DNA of 64,000 bases from Alteripontixanthobacter maritimus (GCF_003340475.1 NZ_QBKA01000002.1:629501-693500), one strand, 5' to 3'; shown: positions 36,980 to 45,817, counted from the stretch's first letter. The notes: a model not told the origin generated them from the sequence alone. Translations and numbers: made by a program.

Positions 36980-38422
36980 ATGCCCCGGGGGTTCATCATC
37001 GGCGACAACAGTTTTTTCAACGAGATGCGCAATGCCGACGGCAGCGTGCGTCCGGCTTACGAAGATTACGCAACCTGGTTTGATGAGCAGGAAGACGGAT
37101 TTCTGGCGCGCAAGGGTGCCGAGGCGGAAGGGGCCTTTCGCAAGACCGGCATCACCTTCAATGTCTATGGCGAGGATGAGGCTGAAGAACGTCTAATCCC
37201 GTTCGACATGGTGCCGCGGGTGTTGACTGCGAGCGAATGGCGCCGGCTTACGCGCGGTATCGAACAGCGGGTCAAGGCGCTAAACGCCTTCATGTACGAT
37301 CTCTATCACCGGCAGGAGATCATCCGCGCCGGTCGCCTGCCGCAGCGATTGTTCCGCAATAACGAAGCCTGGCTTCCCAACATGGTCGGTTTTACGCCGC
37401 CGGGCGGGGTCTACACCCACATCGTAGGAATTGATTTGGTTCGTACCGGGCCGGACGAGTTTTACGTGCTGGAAGACAATGCGCGCACCCCGTCGGGCGT
37501 TTCCTACATGCTGGAAAACCGCGAAACGATGATGAGCATGTTCCCCGAACTATTCACCCGCGTCGGCGTGCGCCCGGTTTCGGACTATCCGCGCCGCCTT
37601 GCCAAAAGCCTTGCGGCCTGTGCCCCCGATATGACGACCGGCAAGCCTCGCGTCGCTGTGCTGACGCCGGGTATCTACAACAGCGCCTATTACGAACACG
37701 CCTTCCTTGCCGATCAGATGGGCGCAGAGCTGGTCGAGGGTAGCGATTTGCGCGTGATCGATGGCCGCGTGGCGATGCGGACCACCCATGGGTTCCAGCC
37801 GGTCGACGTGATCTACCGGCGGGTTGATGACGATTTTCTCGATCCGCTGACTTTCAACCCCGACAGCGCGCTGGGCGTGCCGGGCATCATGGATGTATAC
37901 CGCGCGGGCGGCATCACGATTGCAAACGCGCCAGGTACCGGCGTGTGCGACGACAAGGCGATTTACAGCTTCATGCCGGAAATCGTCGAATTCTATACCG
38001 GCGAAAAGCCGCTGCTGCCGAACGTCCAGACCTGGCGCTGCGCTGAGCCGGACAGCCTGGCCTATGTGCTCGACAATCTGGCCGAACTGGTGGTGAAAGA
38101 AGTCCACGGTTCGGGCGGTTACGGAATGCTCATTGGCCCGGCGGCGAATTCCGACGAACTGGACGCATTCCGCCGCAAGCTGCGGGACAATCCGGAAAAT
38201 TACATCGCACAGCCGACGCTGGCGCTTAGCACTTGTCCCATTTTTACCGAAAGCGGCCTTGCCCCGCGTCACGTCGATTTACGGCCCTACGTGCTGGTTT
38301 CACCCAATGGGGTAGATATCACGCCCGGTGGTCTAACGCGGGTAGCGATGGAGGATGGATCGCTGGTCGTGAACTCTTCGCAAGGCGGAGGCACCAAGGA
38401 TACTTGGGTGTTGAAAGACTGA
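36980..38422 (+). CDS. Circularly permuted ATP-grasp protein (DUF404/DUF407)
   Basis: A 480-residue protein of the circularly permuted ATP-grasp family. Conserved pieces are LTRGIEQRVKALNAFMYDLY, QEIIRAGRLPQ, the FYVLEDNARTPSGVSYMLEN segment with acidic metal ligands, GICDDK-like TGVCDDKAIYSFMPEIVEFY, and the glycine-rich VVKEVHGSGGYGMLIGPAAN. The family is predicted to form amide or peptide bonds using ATP, with no defined substrate. It is the first of four genes (ATP-grasp, alpha-E, transglutaminase, Anbu) that are linked in many bacteria. A GTG six codons upstream is also in frame. Confidence 0.9.
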   Translation: MPRGFIIGDNSFFNEMRNADGSVRPAYEDYATWFDEQEDGFLARKGAEAEGAFRKTGITFNVYGEDEAEERLIPFDMVPRVLTASEWRRLTRGIEQRVKALNAFMYDLYHRQEIIRAGRLPQRLFRNNEAWLPNMVGFTPPGGVYTHIVGIDLVRTGPDEFYVLEDNARTPSGVSYMLENRETMMSMFPELFTRVGVRPVSDYPRRLAKSLAACAPDMTTGKPRVAVLTPGIYNSAYYEHAFLADQMGAELVEGSDLRVIDGRVAMRTTHGFQPVDVIYRRVDDDFLDPLTFNPDSALGVPGIMDVYRAGGITIANAPGTGVCDDKAIYSFMPEIVEFYTGEKPLLPNVQTWRCAEPDSLAYVLDNLAELVVKEVHGSGGYGMLIGPAANSDELDAFRRKLRDNPENYIAQPTLALSTCPIFTESGLAPRHVDLRPYVLVSPNGVDITPGGLTRVAMEDGSLVVNSSQGGGTKDTWVLKD

Positions 38423-38453
38423 TGGCTGCGCGCGCAACACGGGAAACAGCTTC

Positions 38454-39398
38454 ATGTTAGGTCGCACCGCAAATGGCGTGTTCTGGCTCTTCCGGTATCT
38501 GGAGCGGGTCGAAAATACCGCCCGCCTGCTGGATGCGGGTCTGCGCATGGCGCTCACCCGCGATATCGTTACGGCGGAGGAAGAGTGGCGCTCGGTCATG
38601 GAAACTGCCGGGCAGCGCGCCGGTTACGAAACGAAGCATGGTACCTATACGGGCGTACAGGCCTGGAACTATATCCTGCGGGATAATGACAATCCGGCAA
38701 ACGTCCTGAAAATGTTCGAAGGTGTTCGAACAAACGCCCGTTTGGCGCGCAACGCGATCAGCGGCGAATTGTGGGAAGCCATCAACGAAGGCTGGATGCA
38801 GATCGAAGAGCTGCTGTCACGGCCGGTCGGCCAAGGCGAAGTTGGCGAGGTTATCGCGACGATTCGCCGCGCCGCTACTCTCGCTCATGGCGCGGTTGAC
38901 GGTACTTTGTTGCGCAATGCGGCGTATTACTTTGGCCGGGCGGGCACCTTCCTGGAACGCGCCGACAGCACCGCCCGCATCCTCGATATCAAGTACTACC
39001 TGCTGCTGCCGTCCTTCAGTCATGTCGGCTCCAGCCTGGATACTGGCCAATGGGAGCATATTCTGCGCTCCGTATCGGGTGACCGTGCCTATCGCTGGCT
39101 CAATGCAGGCAATATCGATGCGCGCGGTATGGTCGAATTTCTGGTGCTGGACGACCGGTTTCCGCGCAGTCTCGCCTTTTGCCATTCGGCTCTCCGCGAT
39201 AATCTGGCGGCGCTGGCCCGGGTGCATGGCCGCGAAGGGCAGTGCAACGAAATCATCCGCCAAGCCGATATCGAACTGACCGACCTGACGATCGACGCCG
39301 TGCTCGAGCAGGGATTGCACCAGTTCCTGCAGCAATTCACTAATCGCAATGCCGCCATATCATCCGCCATCGCGGACGATTACCGGTTTCTTGCCTGA
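38454..39398 (+). CDS. Alpha-E domain protein
   Basis: A 314-residue all-helical protein starting MLGRTANGVFWLFRYLERVE, the family signature. Other features are a conserved NARLARNAISGELWEAINEG segment and DSTARILDIKYYLLLPS. Alpha-E domains accompany circularly permuted ATP-grasp proteins, occasionally fused to them, and are predicted to act with them in peptide ligation. There is no membrane segment. It follows the ATP-grasp gene by 31 bases and precedes the transglutaminase by 10 bases. Confidence 0.9.
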   Translation: MLGRTANGVFWLFRYLERVENTARLLDAGLRMALTRDIVTAEEEWRSVMETAGQRAGYETKHGTYTGVQAWNYILRDNDNPANVLKMFEGVRTNARLARNAISGELWEAINEGWMQIEELLSRPVGQGEVGEVIATIRRAATLAHGAVDGTLLRNAAYYFGRAGTFLERADSTARILDIKYYLLLPSFSHVGSSLDTGQWEHILRSVSGDRAYRWLNAGNIDARGMVEFLVLDDRFPRSLAFCHSALRDNLAALARVHGREGQCNEIIRQADIELTDLTIDAVLEQGLHQFLQQFTNRNAAISSAIADDYRFLA

Positions 39399-39408
39399 GG
39401 ATACGCCA

Positions 39409-40224
39409 ATGCGCCTCTCCATCAAACATACCAGCACCTATCGCTTCGGCGGGCCTGTGGTCCATGCGTTGCAACGTCTGCGCCTGACCCCCAAAGCCAC
39501 GCAGGGACAGAAAATCGTCAAGTGGGGGATGAAATACACTAACGCGAACCCCGAACTCGAATATGAAGACCAGCACTTCAACACCGTGACGCTGGTCGCT
39601 GTCGAACCGGAAGTGCGCGAGGTTATGGTCGAATGTAGCGGTGTCGTGGATACGGAAGACAATGCCGGGGTAATCGGCAAGCATTCAGGGCATCTGCCGC
39701 TCTGGAGCTTTTTGGGGCAGACCAGCCTGACCAAACCAGGCAAGGCGGTCCGCGCGCTGATGGACGATTTGCCGGATCCCGAGAACGACAAGGTGGCGTT
39801 CCTGCACGCTCTGTCTGCCAAAATCGTGGACCGCGTGGATTATCGCATCGGCGAAACCGGGGTGAAGACGACCGGCGAAGAGGCCGCAGAGCATGGGAGC
39901 GGTGTATGTCAGGACCATGCACATATTTTCCTGGGCGCGGCGCGTGCGGCCGATATCCCTGCGCGTTACGTGTCAGGATATTTGATGATGAACGACCGTA
40001 TCGATCAGGAAGCTACGCACGCCTGGGCCGAAGCGCATGTCGATGGGCTTGGCTGGGTAGGGTTCGACGTATCCAACGGCATCAGCCCGGATCCCCGCTA
40101 TGTTCGCGTGGCGACGGGCCGGGATTATCGTGACGCCGCGCCGATTACCGGCATCAGCTTTGGCGGGCTGGCGGAAAATCTCGAAGTGAATGTCGCTGTC
40201 GAACAGCAGCAGAACCAGCAATAA
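39409..40224 (+). CDS. Transglutaminase-like cysteine protease/amidase
   Basis: A 271-residue protein. An N-terminal beta domain (MRLSIKHTSTYRFGGPVVHA, LQRLRLTPKATQGQKIVKW) precedes a transglutaminase-like core with a full Cys-His-Asp triad: C167 in EHGSGVCQDHAHIFLGAARA, H204 in QEATHAWAEAHVDG, and D220 in WVGFDVSNG. Such proteins hydrolyse or form isopeptide bonds. In this gene neighbourhood they are thought to act on the product of the ATP-grasp/alpha-E pair. No signal peptide is present, so it is cytosolic. Confidence 0.9.
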   Translation: MRLSIKHTSTYRFGGPVVHALQRLRLTPKATQGQKIVKWGMKYTNANPELEYEDQHFNTVTLVAVEPEVREVMVECSGVVDTEDNAGVIGKHSGHLPLWSFLGQTSLTKPGKAVRALMDDLPDPENDKVAFLHALSAKIVDRVDYRIGETGVKTTGEEAAEHGSGVCQDHAHIFLGAARAADIPARYVSGYLMMNDRIDQEATHAWAEAHVDGLGWVGFDVSNGISPDPRYVRVATGRDYRDAAPITGISFGGLAENLEVNVAVEQQQNQQ

Positions 40225-40270
40225 CAACCCGCCTGCCACCGGCAGCGCGCGATAAAGGATAGACGCTACA

Positions 40271-41014
40271 ATGACGTATTGTGTGGGTATGATGCTCGAA
40301 AAAGGGATCGTCATGATGAGCGACACCCGAACGAATTCGGGCGTCGATAATATCAGCGTCTTCCGTAAGATGTTCCACTGGTCGAAGCCGGGTGAACGCA
40401 TGATGGCGGTCATGACCGCCGGTAATCTTGCCACTACGCAGGCTGTTATCAGCAGGCTGGAAGAACGAACCAAGGCACCCGAGGATCGCAGCATCGGCCT
40501 GTTCGAGGCGCCGACGATGTTTCAAGTGGCAACCGAAATCGGTCAGATGTTACGTGAAACGATCGCTCATCGGCAAAAAGCCAATGGCGAGGCCGGACGG
40601 CGCAAATTTACCGCCTCGATCATTCTTGCAGGACAGATCGCAGGTATGGAACCGCGCCTGTTCATGATCTACCCCGAAGGCAACTTCATCGAAGCGAGCT
40701 ATGACACGCCGTTCTTCCAGATCGGCGAGACTAAATATGGCCGTCCGATCCTGATCCGCGGTTACGACCGGGACATGAGTTTCGAAGACGCAGTCAAGCT
40801 GCTGATGGTGTCCTTCGACTCCACACTGAAGGCTAACCTGTCGGTCGGGCTGCCGCTCGATATGATGGTGATCGGCCGTGACGATTTTGCGGCTACGCAT
40901 GAGCGTCGGCTCACGCACGACGATCCCTATTTCGAACGGTTGAGCGACGAATGGGGCAATGCCCTTCGCACGGCGTTCCATTCGCTGCCGCCATACAGCT
41001 TTCCGGATACGTAA
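40271..41014 (+). CDS. Anbu, ancestral beta-subunit proteasome-like hydrolase
   Basis: A 247-residue N-terminal-nucleophile hydrolase of the Anbu/bacterial proteasome homologue family. After removal of Met the catalytic threonine would be exposed (MTYCVGMMLEKGIVMMSDTR). The conserved aspartate is in MMSDTRTN and the lysine in VFRKMFHW, as in proteasome beta subunits. GERMMAVMTAGNLATTQAVI and KFTASIILAGQIAGMEPRLF complete the core. Characterised Anbu proteins form helical or ring-like oligomers with no clear peptidase activity on standard substrates. It is the last gene of the four-gene module, separated by 46 bases from the transglutaminase. Confidence 0.93.
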   Translation: MTYCVGMMLEKGIVMMSDTRTNSGVDNISVFRKMFHWSKPGERMMAVMTAGNLATTQAVISRLEERTKAPEDRSIGLFEAPTMFQVATEIGQMLRETIAHRQKANGEAGRRKFTASIILAGQIAGMEPRLFMIYPEGNFIEASYDTPFFQIGETKYGRPILIRGYDRDMSFEDAVKLLMVSFDSTLKANLSVGLPLDMMVIGRDDFAATHERRLTHDDPYFERLSDEWGNALRTAFHSLPPYSFPDT

Positions 41015-41015
41015 T

Positions 41016-41070
41016 CCCCCTTAGGAAAACGGCCTAGGGGGTGTTCCGCAAGGATGATCCCCTAGCCGTT
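41016..41070 (+). promoter_or_regulatory. Three-arm CCTAGGGG inverted-repeat element
   Basis: CCCCCTTAGG (41016-41025) can pair with CCTAGGGGG (41033-41041). The same central arm, read as AACGGCCTAGGGG (41028-41040), can instead pair with CCCCTAGCCGTT (41059-41070) with a one-base bulge. It lies directly after the Anbu stop and upstream of the FixJ-like gene, so it may be a terminator, an operator with repeated CCTAGG half-sites, or an RNA switch. Confidence 0.5.
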
Positions 41071-41130
41071 AACTCCAGATCGGTGCGAAATTTTTACCGC
41101 ATTTCCGCCGTTTGGGATGGTCTGATGAAT

Positions 41131-41160
41131 GGTTGAACAACCGGATCGGTATTGGTCCGG
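41131..41160 (+). promoter_or_regulatory. Inverted repeats upstream of the FixJ-like gene
   Basis: GGTTG-AA-CAACC at 41131-41142 and CCGGA/TCCGG arms at 41141-41145 and 41156-41160 lie 38-67 bases before the regulator ATG. They are plausible operator half-sites for an autoregulated LuxR-type protein. Binding is not shown by sequence alone. Confidence 0.35.
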
Positions 41161-41197
41161 AATGCGCGAAGCTGCGTAATGCCGCACTCTTCCGGGC

Positions 41198-41839
41198 ATG
41201 GAACAGCGTCAGATCATTCATTTCGTCGACCCCTCCAGCCGGATGCGGGCCGAATTGTCCCGCCTTGCCTACGACCTTGGCCACCATGCCGAAGTTTACA
41301 GCGATGGCGATGAACTGGTGGCCGATCCGCCACGGGAAGGCATTCTGGTCCTGCGCGACAGTCCGGCATGCGGTGAGATCGGGGATATCATGGACCGGCT
41401 TGCGCAAACCGGCGTATGGCTGCCGCTGATTGCAGCTGCCGAGAACCCGCAGGCGGACCGGATCGTGGCCGCAATCAAGGCGGGTGCGCTCGACTATCTC
41501 AGCCTGCCGCTCGATTCCACCAACCTTGCCAACGCTATCCAGCGGATCGGGCGCGAGGCTCGGGAGCATTCTGTCATGCGCCGCCGGATGATCGACGCGC
41601 GCACGCGGATTGCCAATCTCTCGGTCCGTGAACGTGAAGTGCTGGACTGGCTTGCGGAAGGCAGCAGCAACAAGCTAATCGCCCGCGAACTCGAAATCAG
41701 TCCGCGTACCGTGGAAATCCACCGGGCGAACATGATGACCAAGCTGGGCGCGAAACATTCGGCTGAAGCGGTCCGGATGCGCATCGAAGCGCAGATCGAC
41801 GGGACGCAAATGGCCATGCGGCAGCCGGTGGCGGCGTAG
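41198..41839 (+). CDS. FixJ/LuxR-type regulator with a degenerate receiver
   Basis: A 213-residue protein with a receiver-like N-terminal domain (about 1-118) and a C-terminal LuxR helix-turn-helix (about 141-200: LSVREREVLDWLAEGSSNKL, ELEISPRTVEIHRANMM, KLGAKHSAEAV). The acidic residue at D11 is kept, but the phospho-acceptor position after ILVL is R53 (with D54 next to it). The switch Thr/Ser is alanine (LIAAAE), and the lysine of the KP motif is L103 (DYLSLPLD). This suggests phosphorylation-independent control. It follows Anbu by 183 bases; regulation of that module is inference. Confidence 0.88.
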   Translation: MEQRQIIHFVDPSSRMRAELSRLAYDLGHHAEVYSDGDELVADPPREGILVLRDSPACGEIGDIMDRLAQTGVWLPLIAAAENPQADRIVAAIKAGALDYLSLPLDSTNLANAIQRIGREAREHSVMRRRMIDARTRIANLSVREREVLDWLAEGSSNKLIARELEISPRTVEIHRANMMTKLGAKHSAEAVRMRIEAQIDGTQMAMRQPVAA

Positions 41840-41876
41840 TTGTGACCTATAAACGCGCCCGGTGGCTCGAGGTCCA

Positions 41877-42572
41877 TTAGCGACAAAAATTCCGCCGACC
41901 GCCGATTGTGCTTTCGAGATGGAAATGATCGCGATGCGCGCTGTCGTAATCCGGGCTGAGGACCGTCCCGAACCGGCGGCAAGCGCTTCTGTGGACAGTC
42001 CGTAGAAACTCGCGCTCCGCCTGTGTGCCGTCGTCCCAATGGCGCAATACCGATATGCGCCTGCCATCCTCCAATACGAACCCGCCCACATCGATTGCTT
42101 CAGCGGTCGAGTGGGCCGAACGGCGGGAAGAACCGGCGACATTACGGCAGGCGAAGCTACCCATGGTTTCGATTTGGGCGAGCGGACTGCCAAGAATCTG
42201 CCGCGCCGCACGATCCACCCCGAACCGCGCCCACGCTGCGAATGTGGTTGCCACAGGGCAGGCCACCGGACCCAGATTGCTTACGGAAAAGTTTGCCAGA
42301 TCACCGCGCAGTGCAGTGAACTCCACAGTGTTGCGAAGGTTGCACCGATCCGGCGAAAGCTTGTCCGGTAGTGGCGAGAAACGCGCGCCCGTCTGACCTA
42401 GCTGGGCAAGACATTGCTGCGCACCGGGCGTTCGGCTCATGCGGGCGGTAGTATTAGTCGTACCAACAACGGGCCTTACGTTCTCGCCAGTACGACCTTC
42501 CGGCAGAAGATTGCACGCACTCAGAGCAAACGGAACTACAAGTATAGTCAGCAGGGCGGGACGGGCAGTCAT
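41877..42572 (-). CDS. Extensin-like C-terminal domain lipoprotein
   Basis: A 231-residue exported protein. MTARPALLTILVVPFALSAC is a lipoprotein signal. The mature protein carries the extensin-like domain: QQCLAQLGQTGARFSPLPD, CNLRNTVEFTAL, GPVACPVATTFAAWARFGVD, GSFACRNVAGSSRRSAHSTA and AIDVGGFVLEDGRRISVLRH, ending FGTVLSPDYDSAHRDHFHLE. The HSTAEAIDVGGF and DHFHLE segments match the metal-binding His/Asp layout of D,D-peptidase-type (VanY/peptidase M15-like) folds, so a peptidoglycan role is plausible. Cysteines suggest a periplasmic, disulfide-bonded protein. Confidence 0.87.
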   Translation of the reverse strand: MTARPALLTILVVPFALSACNLLPEGRTGENVRPVVGTTNTTARMSRTPGAQQCLAQLGQTGARFSPLPDKLSPDRCNLRNTVEFTALRGDLANFSVSNLGPVACPVATTFAAWARFGVDRAARQILGSPLAQIETMGSFACRNVAGSSRRSAHSTAEAIDVGGFVLEDGRRISVLRHWDDGTQAEREFLRTVHRSACRRFGTVLSPDYDSAHRDHFHLESTIGGRRNFCR

Positions 42573-42627
42573 GCAGCCATTGTGAAACCTGCAAGATTAA
42601 GGGCGGCCTAATCGACTGAGCCTGATT

Positions 42628-44130
42628 TTACGCCTGTGCGTGCACAGGCGCTGCCTGTGTTGCTTTACTTACCAGCCAGATCGCCAACCAACTTGCGACA
42701 AAGCCCGGAACGATTTCATACAAGCCCGGTCCCCCGAGGAAGGACGCATTCCAGCCGAGCGCGATCCATAATGCGACGACTGCCGCGCCGGTCACCAGTC
42801 CTGCCACCGCGCCTGCTCCGGTCATCCGGTCCCATGTCAGCGCCAGTACGATCAGCGGACCGAAGGCGGCACCGAACCCTGCCCAGGCATTACCAACCAG
42901 CCCCAACACCTGCGATTCCGGATCGGCAGCGATGATGCCGGCCATGATGGCGACCAGCAGCACGGCCAGGCGGCTGACGTTCACGGTCTCACGTTCGCTG
43001 GCATTGCGGCGGATGAACAGGCGGTAGAAGTCTTCCGTCAGGCTGCTGGAACTGACCAGCAGTTGCGAACTGATGGTGGACATAATCGCGGCCAGCAATG
43101 CCGCCAGCAGGAAACCTGTGATCAGCGGATGGAACAGCAGGCCCGCCAGCACGATGAAGATCGTCTCGGGGTCGGCCAGCGCGATGCCGTTAGCTTCGGC
43201 GAAAGCGCGGCCTGTCACGCCCAGCCCGATGGCTCCCAGCAGCGACACTGCCATCCAGCTCAATCCGATATTGCGGGCGGTGGGTACCTCCGCCACGCTG
43301 CGGATTGCCATGAACCGCACGATGATGTGCGGCTGCCCGAAATAGCCCAGGCCCCAGGTCACCGCGCTGATGAAGCCTATGAAAGTAAGCCCGCCGAACA
43401 GGTTGAAGAACCCCGGCTGGACCGCGTCCATCGTCGCCATGACACCGCCGAACCCGCCCCCGATACCGGCATCGCTCATCAATACGACCGCGGGCATCAG
43501 CACCAGCGCCACCACCATGATGCAGCCCTGCACGAAATCGGTCAGGCTGACCGCGAGGAATCCGCCGATCATCGTATAGGCCAGCACCACGGTCGCGGTA
43601 ATCCAGATGCCCAGCATGTAGTCGCTTTGGCCCCCGAACAAGTCAGAGCTTGGCAGCAACCCGGCAAACGCGGTTTCGAACAGCTTGCCGCCGCCTACCA
43701 GTCCTGCGGCGGTATAGACGGTGAAGAACAACACGATGACGATCGCGGAAATGACCCGCAGCGCCACGGCCTTGTCGGGGAAGCGGTTGGCGAGGAATTC
43801 CGGTATCGTCAGCGCATTGCCCAGCCGCTCGGTCTGTTCGCGCAGACGCGGGGCGACGATGATCCAGTTGGCCACCGCGCCCGCAAACAGTCCGATGCCG
43901 ATCCACGCCTCGACCAGACCGGCGGCATATAGCGCGCCGGGCAGGCCCAGTAGTAACCAGCCCGACATATCGGACGCACCAGCCGACAGGGCTGCCACGG
44001 CGGGGGAGAGGCTGCGACCGGCAAGCAGATAGCCCGCACTGTCAGCGGTCGATTTGCGCCAGGCATACAGTCCGATGCCCAGCATCAGGATAAAGTACAG
44101 GGCGAGCGAAACGAGAGTGCCGGTTTCCAT
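42628..44130 (-). CDS. putP: Sodium/proline symporter
   Basis: A 500-residue SSS-family transporter with about thirteen membrane helices. Landmarks are LLAGRSLSPAVAALSAGASD near 36-55 with the sodium-site region, SDMSGWLLLGLPGALYAAGL, EFLANRFPDK, YTMIGGFLAVSLTDFVQGCI near 185 and GYFGQPHIIVRFMAIRS near 263. These are diagnostic of PutP. It imports proline with Na+ across the inner membrane. Its last codons form a strong hairpin (42631-42650). It is divergent from the ZIP-like gene with about 210 bases between. Confidence 0.94.
   Translation of the reverse strand: METGTLVSLALYFILMLGIGLYAWRKSTADSAGYLLAGRSLSPAVAALSAGASDMSGWLLLGLPGALYAAGLVEAWIGIGLFAGAVANWIIVAPRLREQTERLGNALTIPEFLANRFPDKAVALRVISAIVIVLFFTVYTAAGLVGGGKLFETAFAGLLPSSDLFGGQSDYMLGIWITATVVLAYTMIGGFLAVSLTDFVQGCIMVVALVLMPAVVLMSDAGIGGGFGGVMATMDAVQPGFFNLFGGLTFIGFISAVTWGLGYFGQPHIIVRFMAIRSVAEVPTARNIGLSWMAVSLLGAIGLGVTGRAFAEANGIALADPETIFIVLAGLLFHPLITGFLLAALLAAIMSTISSQLLVSSSSLTEDFYRLFIRRNASERETVNVSRLAVLLVAIMAGIIAADPESQVLGLVGNAWAGFGAAFGPLIVLALTWDRMTGAGAVAGLVTGAAVVALWIALGWNASFLGGPGLYEIVPGFVASWLAIWLVSKATQAAPVHAQA
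42631..42650 (-). repeat. Perfect hairpin in the putP 3' coding end
   Basis: CGCCTGTG and CACAGGCG arms around a four-base loop, ending at the stop codon and encoding the last residues APVHAQA. It has no U-tract, so it could stabilise the mRNA end or help termination. Confidence 0.45.
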
Positions 44131-44340
44131 GATCCGCCCCTAACAGCGGGCGGCGGGAAAAGACAATTGCCGCGCCTGACACCGATCTGGCTACCAGTTG
44201 AGAATGGTAGACTTGCGTACAAGGTCATGGCGCGGCAGACGGTTGGAGAGGGGGCGGGTTATGCATTTGAACGCCAACAACGTTTTAAGGACAATCCTAG
44301 CCGGTCAAGGCAGCCTTCACGGCCGAGTGCGGGTGCGATC

Positions 44341-45102
44341 ATGACTGCACCTGTACTGTTGACCGCCGGGATGGCGCTCGCTTTCTGTGCGGTGCATCTA
44401 TTTGTCGGCAAGCTGCGGTTTCTCGACGTTGCGCCACGTTCCCGGTGGCTCAGCTTCGCCGGCGGGGTCGCGGTCGGGTATGTGTTCCTGCATGTCATGC
44501 CGGAGATCGGGGCACATGGAGGTGACTTCGCCAGTGCTACCGGATGGTCGGTTCCCGCGGCAGAAGCGGCGGTTTACACGCTGGCGCTGGCTGGACTCGT
44601 GCTGTTCTATGGCATCGAGCAGGCGCTAGAACGGTCACGCGGGACCCGGATGGAGCAGGAGGGGCGCGACCGTCCGCACCATTCCGTCTTCTGGCTGCAT
44701 ATCGCTGCTTCGGCGCTGCTGGTTTTCATTATCGGCTACCTGTTGAACCACCGTGAAGATGACAGCGTCGCGGGTATCGCGCTGTTCTTTACCGCAATGG
44801 TACTGCACTTCGTAACCGCAGATTACGGTACCCGCGCGGACCATCCCGAAATCTACGACAGTCGTGGCCGCTGGGTGCTCGTCGTAGCGACGCTGGGCGG
44901 TTGGCTGACAGGGTTGGGCGTGGAATTGCCCGAACTTGCCATCGGATGCCTGTTTGCGTTTGTCGGCGGGGCGATCGTGCTGGTGGTGCTGAAGGAAGAA
45001 CTGCCGACCGACCGGGAAAGCGCCTTCCAGCCGTTCCTGCTCGGCATTGTCCTCTACTCTGTGCTCGTGCTGGGCGAGGTTGCCGTGGTTGGTTGGGAGT
45101 AA
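44341..45102 (+). CDS. ZIP-like integral membrane protein, unknown substrate
   Basis: A 253-residue protein with about eight hydrophobic segments. FLHVMPEIGAHGG near residues 43-55 resembles the metal-binding HxxPE of ZIP transporters, and there are further His residues in HFVTADYGTRADHPEIYD. A basic/acidic cytosolic loop (RSRGTRMEQEGRDRPHH) lies mid-protein. The overall similarity to ZIP zinc transporters is partial, so I call it ZIP-like only. The start at MTAPVLLTAGMALAF is preferred over a longer in-frame reading from 44167, which would add polar sequence. A small lipoprotein gene follows after 43 bases. Confidence 0.72.
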   Translation: MTAPVLLTAGMALAFCAVHLFVGKLRFLDVAPRSRWLSFAGGVAVGYVFLHVMPEIGAHGGDFASATGWSVPAAEAAVYTLALAGLVLFYGIEQALERSRGTRMEQEGRDRPHHSVFWLHIAASALLVFIIGYLLNHREDDSVAGIALFFTAMVLHFVTADYGTRADHPEIYDSRGRWVLVVATLGGWLTGLGVELPELAIGCLFAFVGGAIVLVVLKEELPTDRESAFQPFLLGIVLYSVLVLGEVAVVGWE

Positions 45103-45145
45103 TGTGGTATCGGAAACGTGATACTGTAAGGCGCGTATTTACTGC

Positions 45146-45655
45146 ATGAAAGCAACTGGTATCTTCAGGATCGTGCCGTTCGCCCTGTCGGCGATCGCTT
45201 TGACAGCTTGCGGCGAACCGGCACCGGACACAGCAAAATCCGGCAGCGCCCAGTTGGAAGCGACTGCGGCGGCCGACGGCGAAACCAAAGCCACTTCCGA
45301 CCTTTCGCAAGACCCCAACCTTGCGCAAGATTATACAGAGCGGCAGGCCGTGAAAGCTCCGGAGGAAACGGTTATTCCTGAACGCTTCCGCGGGACTTAT
45401 GGCGAAACTCGTGACGCCTGCGCACAACGAAATCACGGGAACTTCACGATAACGGCCGATCGCATCGATTTTTTCGAAAGCAACGGTGAAGTCCAATCGG
45501 TGCGGGTCGACGGCGATTATGCAGCCGCCAGCATCAGGGAACCCTATGCGGACGAGGTCAGCGAGTACGTTTTCTACATGGCGCTGGAAAGTGGAGAGAC
45601 CCTGCGCTTCCGGTACGATAAGGGCGAGCGCCAGACGTGGGTAAGGTGCGATTGA
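45146..45655 (+). CDS. Putative lipoprotein
   Basis: A 169-residue protein. MKATGIFRIVPFALSAIALT followed by ACGEPAP is a lipoprotein signal (lipobox LTAC). An Ala/Ser/Thr-rich linker follows, and then a C-terminal domain of about 90 residues (IPERFRGTYGETRDACAQRN, ITADRIDFFESNGEVQSVRV) with conserved cysteines near its start and end. I do not recognise a named family; similar small lipoproteins occur in sphingomonads. It may be cotranscribed with the ZIP-like gene. Confidence 0.75.
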   Translation: MKATGIFRIVPFALSAIALTACGEPAPDTAKSGSAQLEATAAADGETKATSDLSQDPNLAQDYTERQAVKAPEETVIPERFRGTYGETRDACAQRNHGNFTITADRIDFFESNGEVQSVRVDGDYAAASIREPYADEVSEYVFYMALESGETLRFRYDKGERQTWVRCD

Positions 45656-45817
45656 TCCCGGCTGCTGCGAAGGACAGACTTGCATTTACTACTGACTATG
45701 AAGCCGCGCTGTAACCACTCGAAGCAGTTGAACGAACCGGTCTCGCCAAGCGCGTTGCCAAGCGCGATGCGTATCTGACCTGACCGTAACACCGGCAAGT
45801 CCACACCGGGAGACCCC

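Noticed and set aside
41198-41839. Canonical two-component response regulator
   Set aside because: The acceptor, switch and lysine positions are altered, so it is described as degenerate instead.
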